A stretch of 7,911 nt of DNA, taken from assembly GCA_947168785.1 (NCBI GenBank), contig CAMVNL010000089.1:1-7911 (forward strand), read 5' to 3'. Both the position numbers and the translations under genes were made by a program. This stretch comes from an uncultured Clostridia bacterium (GTDB lineage: Bacteria > Bacillota > Clostridia > Oscillospirales > Acutalibacteraceae). Below, piece after piece: positions 1 through 6,106 of this stretch; positions within the stretch are counted from its first letter, which is position 1; each line of letters starts with the position of its first letter. A model generated the notes under the pieces. It was not told the DNA's origin. It did not search any database and saw only the letters and a list, made by a program, of their open reading frames with translations.

Positions 1-887
1 GAACACATACATCCGCCCGTTGTTCCGCCGGTGCTGTAATAGGGCAGCGAAAGCAACGATGGATTCTCCCAGCGATTGGTGAGCAGTACAGCCAATGATC
101 TGTAATAGAATTGCGTATAGCGTTCATCCGCGCAGCCAAACGCCGGAAGCGTGTTTTTCAGTTGTGTTTCCCTGCCCACGACCCAGCGGACGGCGGCATC
201 TATCAAAGCCGGATATTGATTGCAGACTGCTTCGGCCTCCTTCCGGATATGCTCCGCATCTCCCAAATGAAAAGAAAAATAAAGGGTACGCGTTTCACCC
301 GCCGCCAAACACAGCTTTGTTTGCAGGATACCGGCCTGTCGGAACAACCGGAACGCCGGATCGCAGGTCAATGCCATCGCAGCACCGTCGGCGCCCGCCA
401 GATACACGATCCCGTCCCCATCCGTCTCCGCCTGAACGCTTGTTCCTGCTGCCGGAGGCATGGAAAAGGTCCATTGGCTTGTTTTGGTCGGGCTGCCTGT
501 GAACCACAGTTCTGCCGGGAAGGTAAGTGAACTGTCACTGTTGTTTTTTAATGTGATCGCCAGAATCACACACTGCTGTGCGGGTGGAACGGCAAAGAAA
601 GCCTCTGTGGCAAGTGCTCCCTGCGTCCCTTCTTCCCAAAGAAGATTCGTCCGCCATTGCCAGCGCGTTGTTTTGATCGTTTCACCGTTCAGCTTTATTT
701 TTGCCGAAAAGCCGGTGGCGGAATACGGCGGCGTTTGAAGGGTGTTCACCGTCCCAAGAGTATCATATGGCGTCAGGGCGGAAATACGTGTGCCTGAAAT
801 ACCGAGATCCTTTGGTTTCAGAATCTCCCGACCCGAACAAAAAGCAAATTGAGAACCGACAAATAACTCCCGGAACATAGAAACCAT
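1..887 (-). CDS. Six-hairpin-glycosidase-like protein, N-terminal part (cut by left window edge)
   Basis: An open reading frame of 295 codons runs from an ATG at 887 leftward off the window without a stop. The start is well supported: GAAGGAGGG lies 5-6 bases upstream of the ATG at 885-887; a second in-frame ATG at 876-878 is less well spaced. No signal peptide is visible, so it is probably cytoplasmic. Residues about 1-220 look like an all-beta domain (alternating strands, many Thr, Gly and Asn). Residues about 225-265 look helical, and the visible end (residues about 266-295) has FYYRSLAVLLTNRW followed by PYYSTGGTTGG. That layout resembles the entry to an (alpha/alpha)6 barrel in GH63/MGH1-like and debranching-type glycosidases, where a beta domain precedes the barrel. 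The catalytic region lies outside the window, so substrate and activity cannot be named. The gene call is secure; the family call is inference from pattern memory. Confidence 0.75.
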   Translation of the reverse strand, partial: MVSMFRELFVGSQFAFCSGREILKPKDLGISGTRISALTPYDTLGTVNTLQTPPYSATGFSAKIKLNGETIKTTRWQWRTNLLWEEGTQGALATEAFFAVPPAQQCVILAITLKNNSDSSLTFPAELWFTGSPTKTSQWTFSMPPAAGTSVQAETDGDGIVYLAGADGAAMALTCDPAFRLFRQAGILQTKLCLAAGETRTLYFSFHLGDAEHIRKEAEAVCNQYPALIDAAVRWVVGRETQLKNTLPAFGCADERYTQFYYRSLAVLLTNRWENPSLLSLPYYSTGGTTGGCMC

Positions 888-890
888 GTT

Positions 891-980
891 ACCCTCCTTC
901 TTTCTATGCAGAGTGCTGTTCTACAACGCTACAGCTTGGCAGTTTGATTGTATTTTACAATATCGGGCCCGTCTTTTCAA
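891..980 (-). promoter_or_regulatory. Promoter and ribosome binding site of the glycosidase-like gene, with overlapping palindrome
   Basis: On the minus strand, TTGAAA (975-980) and TAAAAT (952-957) are separated by exactly 17 bases, a good sigma-A-type promoter. It predicts a leader of nearly 60 bases before the ATG at 887. The ribosome binding site GGAGGG is at 892-897. A perfect palindrome, ATTGTA-TTT-TACAAT (947-961), covers the -10 element, the position expected for a repressor operator. The promoter is a sequence-match prediction; the identity of the bound protein is unknown. Confidence 0.55.
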
Positions 981-1048
981 TTCTTCTTACAAAAAATGTC
1001 GAATATACAAAAAGTAAAATAGAAAAGATTAAATTTGGGAAAAATGAC

Positions 1049-1318
1049 TCATATCTTTCCCGAAAACCAAATCAAATCAGAATTGTTGTTTGCATACGGC
1101 GACGCCACAAGGATGCAGGGCGTGTTTTTCAGTGCGTCCACGCTGACCATATTGAGTTTGGACAGCGAATTATGGGAGGCCAGCTCTACATAGCAGGCCG
1201 TTTCCATCATATGCCAATAAAAGATATCTAACGAAACCTCGATTTTATGTTGAAATACCTTGAATACTGTGATGATATAAACTGTTCCTTGCTGTTCATC
1301 TGAAAAACTTTGACTTTT
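1049..1318 (-). pseudogene. Possible LysR-type regulator remnant (effector-domain fragment)
   Basis: On the minus strand the frame is open from just after a stop at 1319-1321 to a stop at 1049-1051. The only ATG codons are at 1205-1210 and have no ribosome binding site; from there 53 residues could be made. The stretch METACYVELASHNSLS, followed by VDALKNTPCILVASPY, resembles the part of LysR effector-binding domains where a 'yvvva..HPLA' strand precedes a 'L..L...P.ILl' segment. The DNA-binding domain is absent upstream and the last roughly 100 residues of a normal regulator are absent downstream. This reads as a decayed remnant, not a working gene. LysR membership is inference from motif resemblance; an unrelated short protein cannot be excluded. 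Confidence 0.4.
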
Positions 1319-1459
1319 TCAATATAAAGCGCTTGTAAGAATGTTGAAATGGATAAATATAACAAACTGATTAATAAAACTCGATTTCTTGTATAATTGG
1401 TTATATTGAAACAGCGAATCGCCCTGCGGAATCTTTTTCACTGCCGCAATAATACTCTG

Positions 1460-2605
1460 TCAGGTATCTTTTCTGAGAATATTCAGATATTCTTCATAGG
1501 AGAATACTCTTGCCTTGCCGGATTTTGCCGTCTGCCTCAGAATGCCCTTCTCGCAGAACATAGCAATATAATTTGCCGTACCGTTGCGGGACAAGCCCAG
1601 CGCTGCCGCGGTTTTGACTGTTTCGATAATGGGGTTGTGCTCGATATAATCAAACAGCTTTTCGATATTATCATGGGAACGAGTGGGGACGTCTGTCAGT
1701 TTTTCCGCGTTTCTTTGATGCAAAGCGTTCATCTTGTCGATTGTCTCGGTGGCGTCTTCGGCAGTTTCAGCGATGCCGCGAAGAAAGAATTTGACCCACT
1801 GTTCGTAGTTGCCTGCCTTACGGATCTCGTTCATCCTGTCGTAATACTCGATTCTGTTTGATTTCAAAAAACAGGATAGATACAGTATCGGCGAGGAAAT
1901 CGCACCTTCCCGCATCAGGTACAGCGTGATGAGCAGCCTTCCGACGCGCCCGTTGCCGTCAAGAAACGGATGGATCGTTTCAAACTGATAGTGCAGCAGT
2001 GCTGCCTTGACCAAGGGGTCCATGTCGTCGTCTTCATTCATGAATCTCTCAAAGTCAGACAGGCATTCGATCATATCCTGCGGATTCGGAGGAATATAGC
2101 GGGCATTTTTCAGCGTGCTGCCAACGCCGCCAATCCAATTCTGCGATACGCGGAATTCGCCGGGCGTTTTATCTCCGCCGCGAACGCTGTTCATCAAGAC
2201 CGCATGCGTTTCCCGAATCAGACGATTGCACATCGGGAGCTCCTGCAACCGGCACGTTGAATAATTGATGGCCCGAACGTAATTCACTACGTCGGAGACG
2301 TCGGCGTTAGCGTTTTCATCGATCTCCGGATTAAGGACATCGTCCAAGGTACATTGTGTTCCCTCGATCTGCGACGAGACCAGCGCCTCTTTTCTGACGT
2401 ACATGGAAATAAACAGATCCTTGTTCGGGATCCGGTCCGAGACGCAGTTCAGGACCGCCAGCTTCTTATGCGCTGCAATCAGAAGCTGCTGCATTTCCGT
2501 ATCGATTTCAATGTTGGGCTGCGGCGGCAATGGCTGTGGATAAAAAGAAAAATAAGCGTGCTCTCCGCTGAAGTTTTGCACCGTTTTTCCCGCACGATTT
2601 TTCAT
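1460..2605 (-). CDS. Fic family protein (class II, AMP-transferase type) with C-terminal winged helix
   Basis: The protein has 381 residues. Fic proteins usually transfer AMP from ATP to a hydroxyl side chain of a target protein, and some reverse this. Domains in order: an N-terminal Fic_N-type helical region (about 30-130), the Fic core (about 130-280), and a C-terminal helix-turn-helix (about 325-371, TAAALGLSRNGTANYI). The catalytic motif HPFLDGNGRVGR is intact at residues 212-223, with catalytic His212, metal ligand Asp216 and Arg220/Arg223. The class II inhibitory motif, (S/T)xxxE(G/N), is present as SSQIEG at 77-82; Glu81 is expected to block ATP until inhibition is relieved. GEFR at 149-152 is the usual pre-core motif. 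The start at 2605 is chosen because GGAGG lies 7 bases upstream (2613-2617). A longer in-frame ATG at 2647 would lie upstream of the predicted -10 element. This stand-alone Fic-HTH type is common in Firmicutes; its target is unknown, and the HTH suggests DNA binding, perhaps autoregulation. Confidence 0.95.
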   Translation of the reverse strand: MKNRAGKTVQNFSGEHAYFSFYPQPLPPQPNIEIDTEMQQLLIAAHKKLAVLNCVSDRIPNKDLFISMYVRKEALVSSQIEGTQCTLDDVLNPEIDENANADVSDVVNYVRAINYSTCRLQELPMCNRLIRETHAVLMNSVRGGDKTPGEFRVSQNWIGGVGSTLKNARYIPPNPQDMIECLSDFERFMNEDDDMDPLVKAALLHYQFETIHPFLDGNGRVGRLLITLYLMREGAISSPILYLSCFLKSNRIEYYDRMNEIRKAGNYEQWVKFFLRGIAETAEDATETIDKMNALHQRNAEKLTDVPTRSHDNIEKLFDYIEHNPIIETVKTAAALGLSRNGTANYIAMFCEKGILRQTAKSGKARVFSYEEYLNILRKDT

Positions 2606-2612
2606 GCTTCTC

Positions 2613-2666
2613 CCTCCTGATATGCGTTTTCTTGTTAATAATATCACACAAAACGCACAGAATCAA
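2613..2666 (-). promoter_or_regulatory. Fic gene promoter and ribosome binding site
   Basis: On the minus strand, TTGATT (2661-2666) and TATTAT (2638-2643) are spaced by exactly 17 bases. Transcription should begin near 2631, leaving a leader of about 25 bases that carries GGAGG at 2613-2617. The -35 lies in the loop of a perfect inverted repeat and one repeat arm sits between -35 and -10, so a protein on that repeat would block RNA polymerase. Confidence 0.6.
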
Positions 2667-2684
2667 TAGTATGTGCGTTTTGTG
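2647..2684. repeat. Perfect 13-base inverted repeat (candidate operator) over the Fic promoter
   Basis: CACAAAACGCACA (2647-2659) and TGTGCGTTTTGTG (2672-2684) are exact reverse complements separated by 12 bases. The right-hand member and the spacer overlay the -35 of the minus-strand Fic promoter, and the left-hand member fills the -35/-10 spacer. The arms are not followed by a T run in the Fic direction, so an operator is more likely than a terminator. A natural candidate ligand is the winged helix of the Fic protein itself, which is inference. Confidence 0.65.
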
Positions 2685-2712
2685 CTTTCTTGTAAGATTT
2701 TTTATCTGTTTG

Positions 2713-2747
2713 CGGAGCAATTCTATTATCATGGCTCCGGATTTTTT
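2713..2747 (+). terminator. Possible plus-strand intrinsic terminator between the divergent promoters
   Basis: CGGAGC (2713-2718) pairs perfectly with GCTCCG (2734-2739) across a 15-base loop, followed by GA and six T residues (2742-2747). This has terminator form for plus-strand transcripts, yet no plus-strand gene precedes it. It could insulate the regulator promoter from transcription coming through the Fic region, or end a short RNA. The loop is long and the stem short, so it is uncertain. Confidence 0.35.
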
Positions 2748-2779
2748 GCAGCCTCATTTTTTCGGCGCAGCGGGCGAAA

Positions 2780-2808
2780 TTTACGAAAACCTTACGAAAC
2801 GCTTCGTA
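2780..2808 (-). promoter_or_regulatory. Candidate response-regulator binding box upstream of the two-component operon
   Basis: Read on the minus strand, 2800-2780 is GTTTCGT, four bases, then TTTTCGTAAA, giving TTTCGT half-sites 11 bases apart. The same element recurs at 6004-6024. An additional opposing half-site makes TACGAA-ACGC-TTCGTA, a perfect 6-base inverted repeat, at 2793-2808. The box ends about 39 bases upstream of the -35 at 2840, consistent with activator binding. Tandem half-sites of this period are typical of OmpR-family regulators. Assignment to the regulator at 2901 is inference. Confidence 0.55.
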
Positions 2809-2839
2809 TGGATTGCTTCAGTTGCCGAACGGAAAACGA

Positions 2840-2893
2840 TTGATTTTCCTCTCTTCCGATGGTACAATGAAGTCAGTGTTATGCAAGGGGGAG
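2840..2893 (+). promoter_or_regulatory. Promoter and ribosome binding site of the two-component operon
   Basis: TTGATT (2840-2845) and TACAAT (2863-2868) are separated by exactly 17 bases. The predicted leader is about 26 bases and contains the ribosome binding site GGGGGAG at 2887-2893, seven bases before the ATG at 2901. A candidate regulator box lies just upstream at 2780-2808. Confidence 0.65.
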
Positions 2894-2900
2894 AAGAACC

Positions 2901-3602
2901 ATGCCGGAAGACAGAAAGCGCATCTACGTGGCGGACGACGACGACAATATCCGCCAGATCGTCAAAACATTTTTGAACAGCGACGGTTACGAGGTGGAGG
3001 ATTTCCCCACCGGCGACCTGCTGCTGGAGCGGTTTGAGGAGCGCCCCTGCGATCTGGCGATCCTGGACGTGATGATGCCGGGCAAAGACGGCTTCGCGGT
3101 CTGCACCGCGCTGCGGGAGATCAGCACCGTTCCCATCATCATGCTCACCGCGCGGGATTCCGACAACGATTACGCCATGGGACTGGGGCTCGGCAGCGAC
3201 GACTATATCACGAAGCCCTTTTCCGCCATGGCGCTGATGCTGCGCGTGCGGGCACTGTTCCGCCGGGTGGAATTCGAGAGCCGGAAATATGCGCCGGACG
3301 AAACACCGGGGCGGGAAGTAGGCAATCTGACGTTGGATGAAGATCGGCGGCATATCCTGTGCGCCGGGCAGCCGCTGGGACTGACGCCTACGGAATACGA
3401 GGTACTGAAGTACCTGATGGAACACGCGGACCAGGCGGTCTCCCGGGAGGAGCTGCTGAATACCGTGTGGGGCTATGAGACCGCCGTGGAGACTCGCGCG
3501 ACGGACGACACGGTACGCCGCTTACGCCAGAAACTTGACGGCGGCGGCGTGAACATCGCCGCGGTGTGGGGCTACGGCTTTCGGCTGGAGGCGCAGAAAT
3601 GA
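2901..3602 (+). CDS. OmpR-family response regulator
   Basis: The protein has 233 residues, a normal length for the family. It is the cytoplasmic output protein of a two-component system: phosphorylated by the partner kinase, it binds DNA and alters transcription. The receiver domain covers about 6-120, with the acidic cluster Asp12-Asp15, the phospho-acceptor Asp56 (LAILDVMMPG), Thr83 and Lys105 (DDYITKPF). The winged-helix DNA-binding domain covers about 140-230, with LTPTEYEVLKYLMEH, the recognition-helix region ATDDTVRRLRQKL and the wing VWGYGFRL. It has the first position of an operon, and its stop overlaps the kinase start, so the two are translationally coupled. A two-half-site box lies upstream of its own promoter, suggesting autoregulation, and the same box precedes the lipoprotein gene at 6107. 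The signal is unknown and I do not recognise a specific named ortholog. Confidence 0.96.
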   Translation: MPEDRKRIYVADDDDNIRQIVKTFLNSDGYEVEDFPTGDLLLERFEERPCDLAILDVMMPGKDGFAVCTALREISTVPIIMLTARDSDNDYAMGLGLGSDDYITKPFSAMALMLRVRALFRRVEFESRKYAPDETPGREVGNLTLDEDRRHILCAGQPLGLTPTEYEVLKYLMEHADQAVSREELLNTVWGYETAVETRATDDTVRRLRQKLDGGGVNIAAVWGYGFRLEAQK

Positions 3603-5053
3603 AGCGCAAGTGGCACATCAAAACGCATATGCTGGTCACGCTGATCGGCCTGACAAGCGCGGTGCTGCTGACGGTGGCCATCGCCTTCAATCTCTCCATG
3701 TACGGGTTTATCCGGTCCCGGGTATCCGCGCAGCTCTCGGGGGTCTCCCAAAGCGCCTCCGACGAGCGAAAAGGCGGCGGACACGGTATGAGCCAGGAAC
3801 AAAATCAAAATCAGGAGCAGGCGCAGGGGCAAAAGCAGAAGCAGGGCACCAAAGAGGATGACGGAGGTCAGTTTGACGCGCATCCCGACCGGATCATGGG
3901 CACCAAAGGCAGCGCCGTTTTGCTGAACGCCGACGGTACACTTGAAGCCAATCTGCACGGCGACGAGACGGTGGCCGAGGCGCTGGCGGCATGGTACCGC
4001 GCCCGCGCCGCCGCCGGAAAAGATACCGCCGTCGCCAACAGGATCCTCTTTCTGGAGGACGGCACCTACGTCGTTTCCGTGGTGGAAGACCCGGTCACAG
4101 AAGGGCAGATCATGCTCACCTACGTGGACGTGTCCACCGTCATGGCGTTTACCCGGCAGATCAATATCGTGCTGCTGCTGGTGATCCTCGCCGCCGTTCT
4201 GATCTCCGTATTGCTGAGCCGCCGGTTTGCCCGTTCCTTCGCGGAGCCGGTGAAAAGCCTTTCCGATTTTGCCGGGGAGATCGGCGGCGGGAATCTGGAG
4301 CCGCAGGCGCTGGATTTCCGGGATATGGAGTTCGACAAACTGGCCGGATCCATGAACAAAATGGCCGCGGACCTGCGGGACACGCAGAAAAAGCAGGAGG
4401 TCTTCTTCCAGAACGTCTCCCACGAGCTGCGCACGCCGCTGACCTCCATCCGGGGCAACGCGGAGGGCATCGTTTACGGGCTGATGGAACCGCAGAACGC
4501 CGCGAAGATCATTTTAACGGAGTCGGACAAGCTGGGCGGGCTGGTGGAGGACATTCTGTTCCTGTCCCGCGCCGGAAAAGAAAGACAGGACGGCGGCGCT
4601 CAGCCGCTGGACCTGCGCGAGGTGTTTTCCCTTTGCGTATCGGAGCAGCGGGCGGAGGCGGAACAGAAGGGCGTTTCCTTCGTGTTCGATTTTGACGACT
4701 CGCCCGTTTTGCTGCCCATTCGGGAGCAGGACGCGGAGCGCATGATCGGCAACCTTCTTTCCAACGCGATCCGGTACGCCGGAAAAACGGTGACCCTGCG
4801 CTGCCGGAAGGAAGCGGACGCCGTTTTCTTCGCGGTGGCGGACGACGGCCCCGGCGTGGCGGAGGAGGACCTGCCCCACGTATTTGAGCGGATGTATAAG
4901 GGCAGGGGCGGCAAACACGGCATCGGGCTTGCCATCGCGCAGGCCGTGGCCAAAAGCTGCGGCGGCGAGATCACCGTGCGCAACGACCCCGGAGCGGTGT
5001 TCGAGGCGCGGTTTCCCGGCAGTCCCCAAACACCGGAAAAGACGACCGGTTGA
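3599..5053 (+). CDS. Membrane sensor histidine kinase
   Basis: The protein has 484 residues and is the partner of the preceding regulator. The start at 3599 overlaps the regulator stop (ATGA) and has GGAGG at 3587-3591 seven bases upstream. The order is: membrane helix 1 at about 10-33, an extracytoplasmic sensor at about 36-187, membrane helix 2 at about 188-207, HAMP at about 208-260, and the dimerisation/phospho-acceptor domain at about 262-325 with His275 in FQNVSHELRTPLTSIRGN. The ATPase domain covers about 370-475: N box LLSNAIRYA with Asn385/Asn389, G1 box DDGPG at 415-419, F box VFERMYKG, and G2 box HGIGLAIA at 440-447. All catalytic motifs look intact. The sensor has a Gln/Lys/Glu-rich low-complexity stretch at about 66-86, then a PAS/sCACHE-like alternating segment (about 102-180) that I cannot assign to a ligand. 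Autophosphorylation at His275 and transfer to Asp56 of the regulator is expected from the family. Confidence 0.96.
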   Translation: MKRKWHIKTHMLVTLIGLTSAVLLTVAIAFNLSMYGFIRSRVSAQLSGVSQSASDERKGGGHGMSQEQNQNQEQAQGQKQKQGTKEDDGGQFDAHPDRIMGTKGSAVLLNADGTLEANLHGDETVAEALAAWYRARAAAGKDTAVANRILFLEDGTYVVSVVEDPVTEGQIMLTYVDVSTVMAFTRQINIVLLLVILAAVLISVLLSRRFARSFAEPVKSLSDFAGEIGGGNLEPQALDFRDMEFDKLAGSMNKMAADLRDTQKKQEVFFQNVSHELRTPLTSIRGNAEGIVYGLMEPQNAAKIILTESDKLGGLVEDILFLSRAGKERQDGGAQPLDLREVFSLCVSEQRAEAEQKGVSFVFDFDDSPVLLPIREQDAERMIGNLLSNAIRYAGKTVTLRCRKEADAVFFAVADDGPGVAEEDLPHVFERMYKGRGGKHGIGLAIAQAVAKSCGGEITVRNDPGAVFEARFPGSPQTPEKTTG

Positions 5054-5080
5054 CAAACCGGAAGCCGTGGAGGCGATGCA

Positions 5081-5908
5081 ATGAAGACAGGAAAGAAATA
5101 TCTGGCGCCCGTTCTGTTTCTGGTGATCTTTGAAGCGGTTGCGGTGACGCTGTGGCTGACGAAGAAGAACCTCTTTTATCTTTTCAACTTTTCTTATATC
5201 GGGATCGCGATCTCCCTCGGCGTGTTCCTGTTTCTCCGGAAAAACAAGCACGCCAGAAGGATCACCCAGCTTCTGGTCGGATTGTATATGCTGCTGTACC
5301 TTGGTCTGATCCGCGGCGAGAATATGCAGATAGAGGGCTTCTGGTATTATCTGTTCACCGGCGTTTTCGAGGCGGCGACGATCCACTACGCCGTCGCTAA
5401 AATCTTCGGCCCGCTGCTGTTCGGCCGGGGATGGTGCGGTTATGCCTGCTGGACGGCAATGGTGCTGGATTTTCTCCCATATAAGACGCCGCACGGGCCG
5501 CGGAAAAAGATCGGATGGATCCGGTATCTCACGTTTGCGGCGTCGCTGGTCTTCGTCGCGGCGCTCTTCCTGGCCAAGGTCGGAAATATGGAACGGATCA
5601 TGTTCTGGGCGTTCCTCATCGGGAACGCCGTGTATTATGCGGTCGGGATCGCGTCGGCGTTCCTGTTCAAGGACAACAGGGCGTTTTGCAAATACTTTTG
5701 TCCGGTCACCGTATTCCTGAAGCCCATGAGTTATTTCTCCCTGATCAGAATCAAATGCGATACGGACAAATGCGTCTCCTGCGGAAAGTGCCGGAAAGTT
5801 TGCCCGATGGATGTGGACGTGACGGACAATTCCAGAAAACGGAAAAACGGGACCGAGTGCATTCTGTGTATGGAATGTGTGAAGAATTGTCCCAAAGACG
5901 CGCTTTGA
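5081..5908 (+). CDS. NapH/NosR-like polytopic membrane protein with two [4Fe-4S] ferredoxin motifs
   Basis: The protein has 275 residues and starts at an ATG with GGAGG 8-9 bases upstream, 27 bases after the kinase stop, so probably the same operon. Hydrophobic segments lie at about 7-26, 33-52, 60-77, 88-108, 149-167 and 171-195. A loop carries CGYAC (Cys119, Cys123), and a second pair, CKYFCP (Cys203, Cys207), follows the last helix, as in the NapH, NosR and CcoG group. The C-terminus has two CxxCxxCxxxCP motifs: Cys231/234/237/241 and Cys260/263/266/270, each able to hold a [4Fe-4S] cluster. Members of this group pass electrons across or at the membrane; the partner here is not visible. 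It is shorter than NosR and has no FMN-binding periplasmic domain. Co-transcription with a sensor kinase suggests that its amount follows an envelope or redox signal. Family confidence is high, specific role unknown. Confidence 0.9.
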   Translation: MKTGKKYLAPVLFLVIFEAVAVTLWLTKKNLFYLFNFSYIGIAISLGVFLFLRKNKHARRITQLLVGLYMLLYLGLIRGENMQIEGFWYYLFTGVFEAATIHYAVAKIFGPLLFGRGWCGYACWTAMVLDFLPYKTPHGPRKKIGWIRYLTFAASLVFVAALFLAKVGNMERIMFWAFLIGNAVYYAVGIASAFLFKDNRAFCKYFCPVTVFLKPMSYFSLIRIKCDTDKCVSCGKCRKVCPMDVDVTDNSRKRKNGTECILCMECVKNCPKDAL

Positions 5909-5963
5909 TACCATACGGCATGCCGAGACGCCGGACCGGCAGAAAGCAATGATACATCCATCT

Positions 5964-5997
5964 GACAGTGCTCAAAACATTGGGCGCTGTCTTTTTT
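5964..5997 (+). terminator. Intrinsic terminator of the two-component/ferredoxin operon
   Basis: A 12-base-pair stem (5964-5975 with 5980-5991, two G-U pairs) closes a 4-base AACA loop and is followed directly by six T residues (5992-5997). It lies 55 bases after the stop at 5908 and separates the operon from the lipoprotein unit. Confidence 0.85.
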
Positions 5998-6003
5998 GTT
6001 TCT

Positions 6004-6042
6004 GTTTCGTGTGTTTTTCGTAAAATCCGCTTCTGTTTTTCG
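6004..6042 (+). promoter_or_regulatory. Candidate response-regulator binding box upstream of the lipoprotein unit
   Basis: GTTTCGT (6004-6010) and TTTTCGTAAA (6015-6024) give TTTCGT half-sites 11 bases apart. They match the element at 2780-2800 (opposite strand) at 18 of 21 positions. A third partial half-site, TTTCG at 6038-6042, is exactly 22 bases (two repeat periods) further on and approaches the -35 region of the predicted promoter. Binding by the regulator encoded at 2901 is inferred from the shared element and neighbourhood. Confidence 0.55.
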
Positions 6043-6063
6043 GAGATGTCAGCCGGGCGTCTG

Positions 6064-6098
6064 TGCTATACTGGCCTCAACAAAACGAATTCAGGAGG
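6064..6098 (+). promoter_or_regulatory. Extended -10 promoter and ribosome binding site of the lipoprotein unit
   Basis: TGCTATACT (6064-6072) is an extended -10 element with TATACT at 6067-6072. No good -35 hexamer is present 17 bases upstream (6044-6049 reads AGATGT), the usual state of an activator-dependent promoter. The ribosome binding site AGGAGG is at 6093-6098, eight bases before the ATG at 6107. Confidence 0.5.
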
Positions 6099-6106
6099 AT
6101 AACACC

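Larger units (their letters stand above)
888..1459. other. AT-richer intergenic region with a decayed gene fragment
   Basis: This 572-base stretch between the Fic gene and the glycosidase-like gene is visibly richer in A and T than the flanking genes. It contains the promoter of the left gene (891-980) and a decayed LysR-like fragment (1049-1318). It also holds an 8-base palindrome AAGCGCTT at 1327-1334 and an isolated TATAAT on the plus strand at 1392-1397. I see no convincing intrinsic terminator behind the Fic stop codon; the only stem there is a 5-base TGCGG/CCGCA pair with no T run. No intact gene is present. Confidence 0.6.

Noticed and set aside
1327..1334. AAGCGCTT palindrome as a LacI/CcpA-type operator
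   Set aside because: Only the 8-base core fits; the flanks miss about four positions of the catabolite-response consensus and it is more than 400 bases from the nearest start codon.
1392..1397. TATAAT on the plus strand as a promoter antisense to the Fic gene end
   Set aside because: No acceptable -35 at 16-18 bases and no gene or terminator downstream on that strand; in an AT-rich gap a chance match is likely.
1411..1459. Terminator behind the Fic gene on the minus strand
   Set aside because: Only a 5-base stem TGCGG/CCGCA with a 14-base loop and no T run; too weak to call.
2606..2647. Longer start for the Fic protein (ATG at 2645-2647)
   Set aside because: It lies upstream of the predicted -10 (2638-2643) and has no ribosome binding site, whereas the ATG at 2603-2605 has GGAGG at ideal spacing.
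4514..5914. A long open frame (about 466 codons) on the minus strand across the kinase and ferredoxin genes
   Set aside because: It lies antisense to intact kinase catalytic boxes and ferredoxin cysteine motifs; its own translation shows no domain and is an effect of codon bias.
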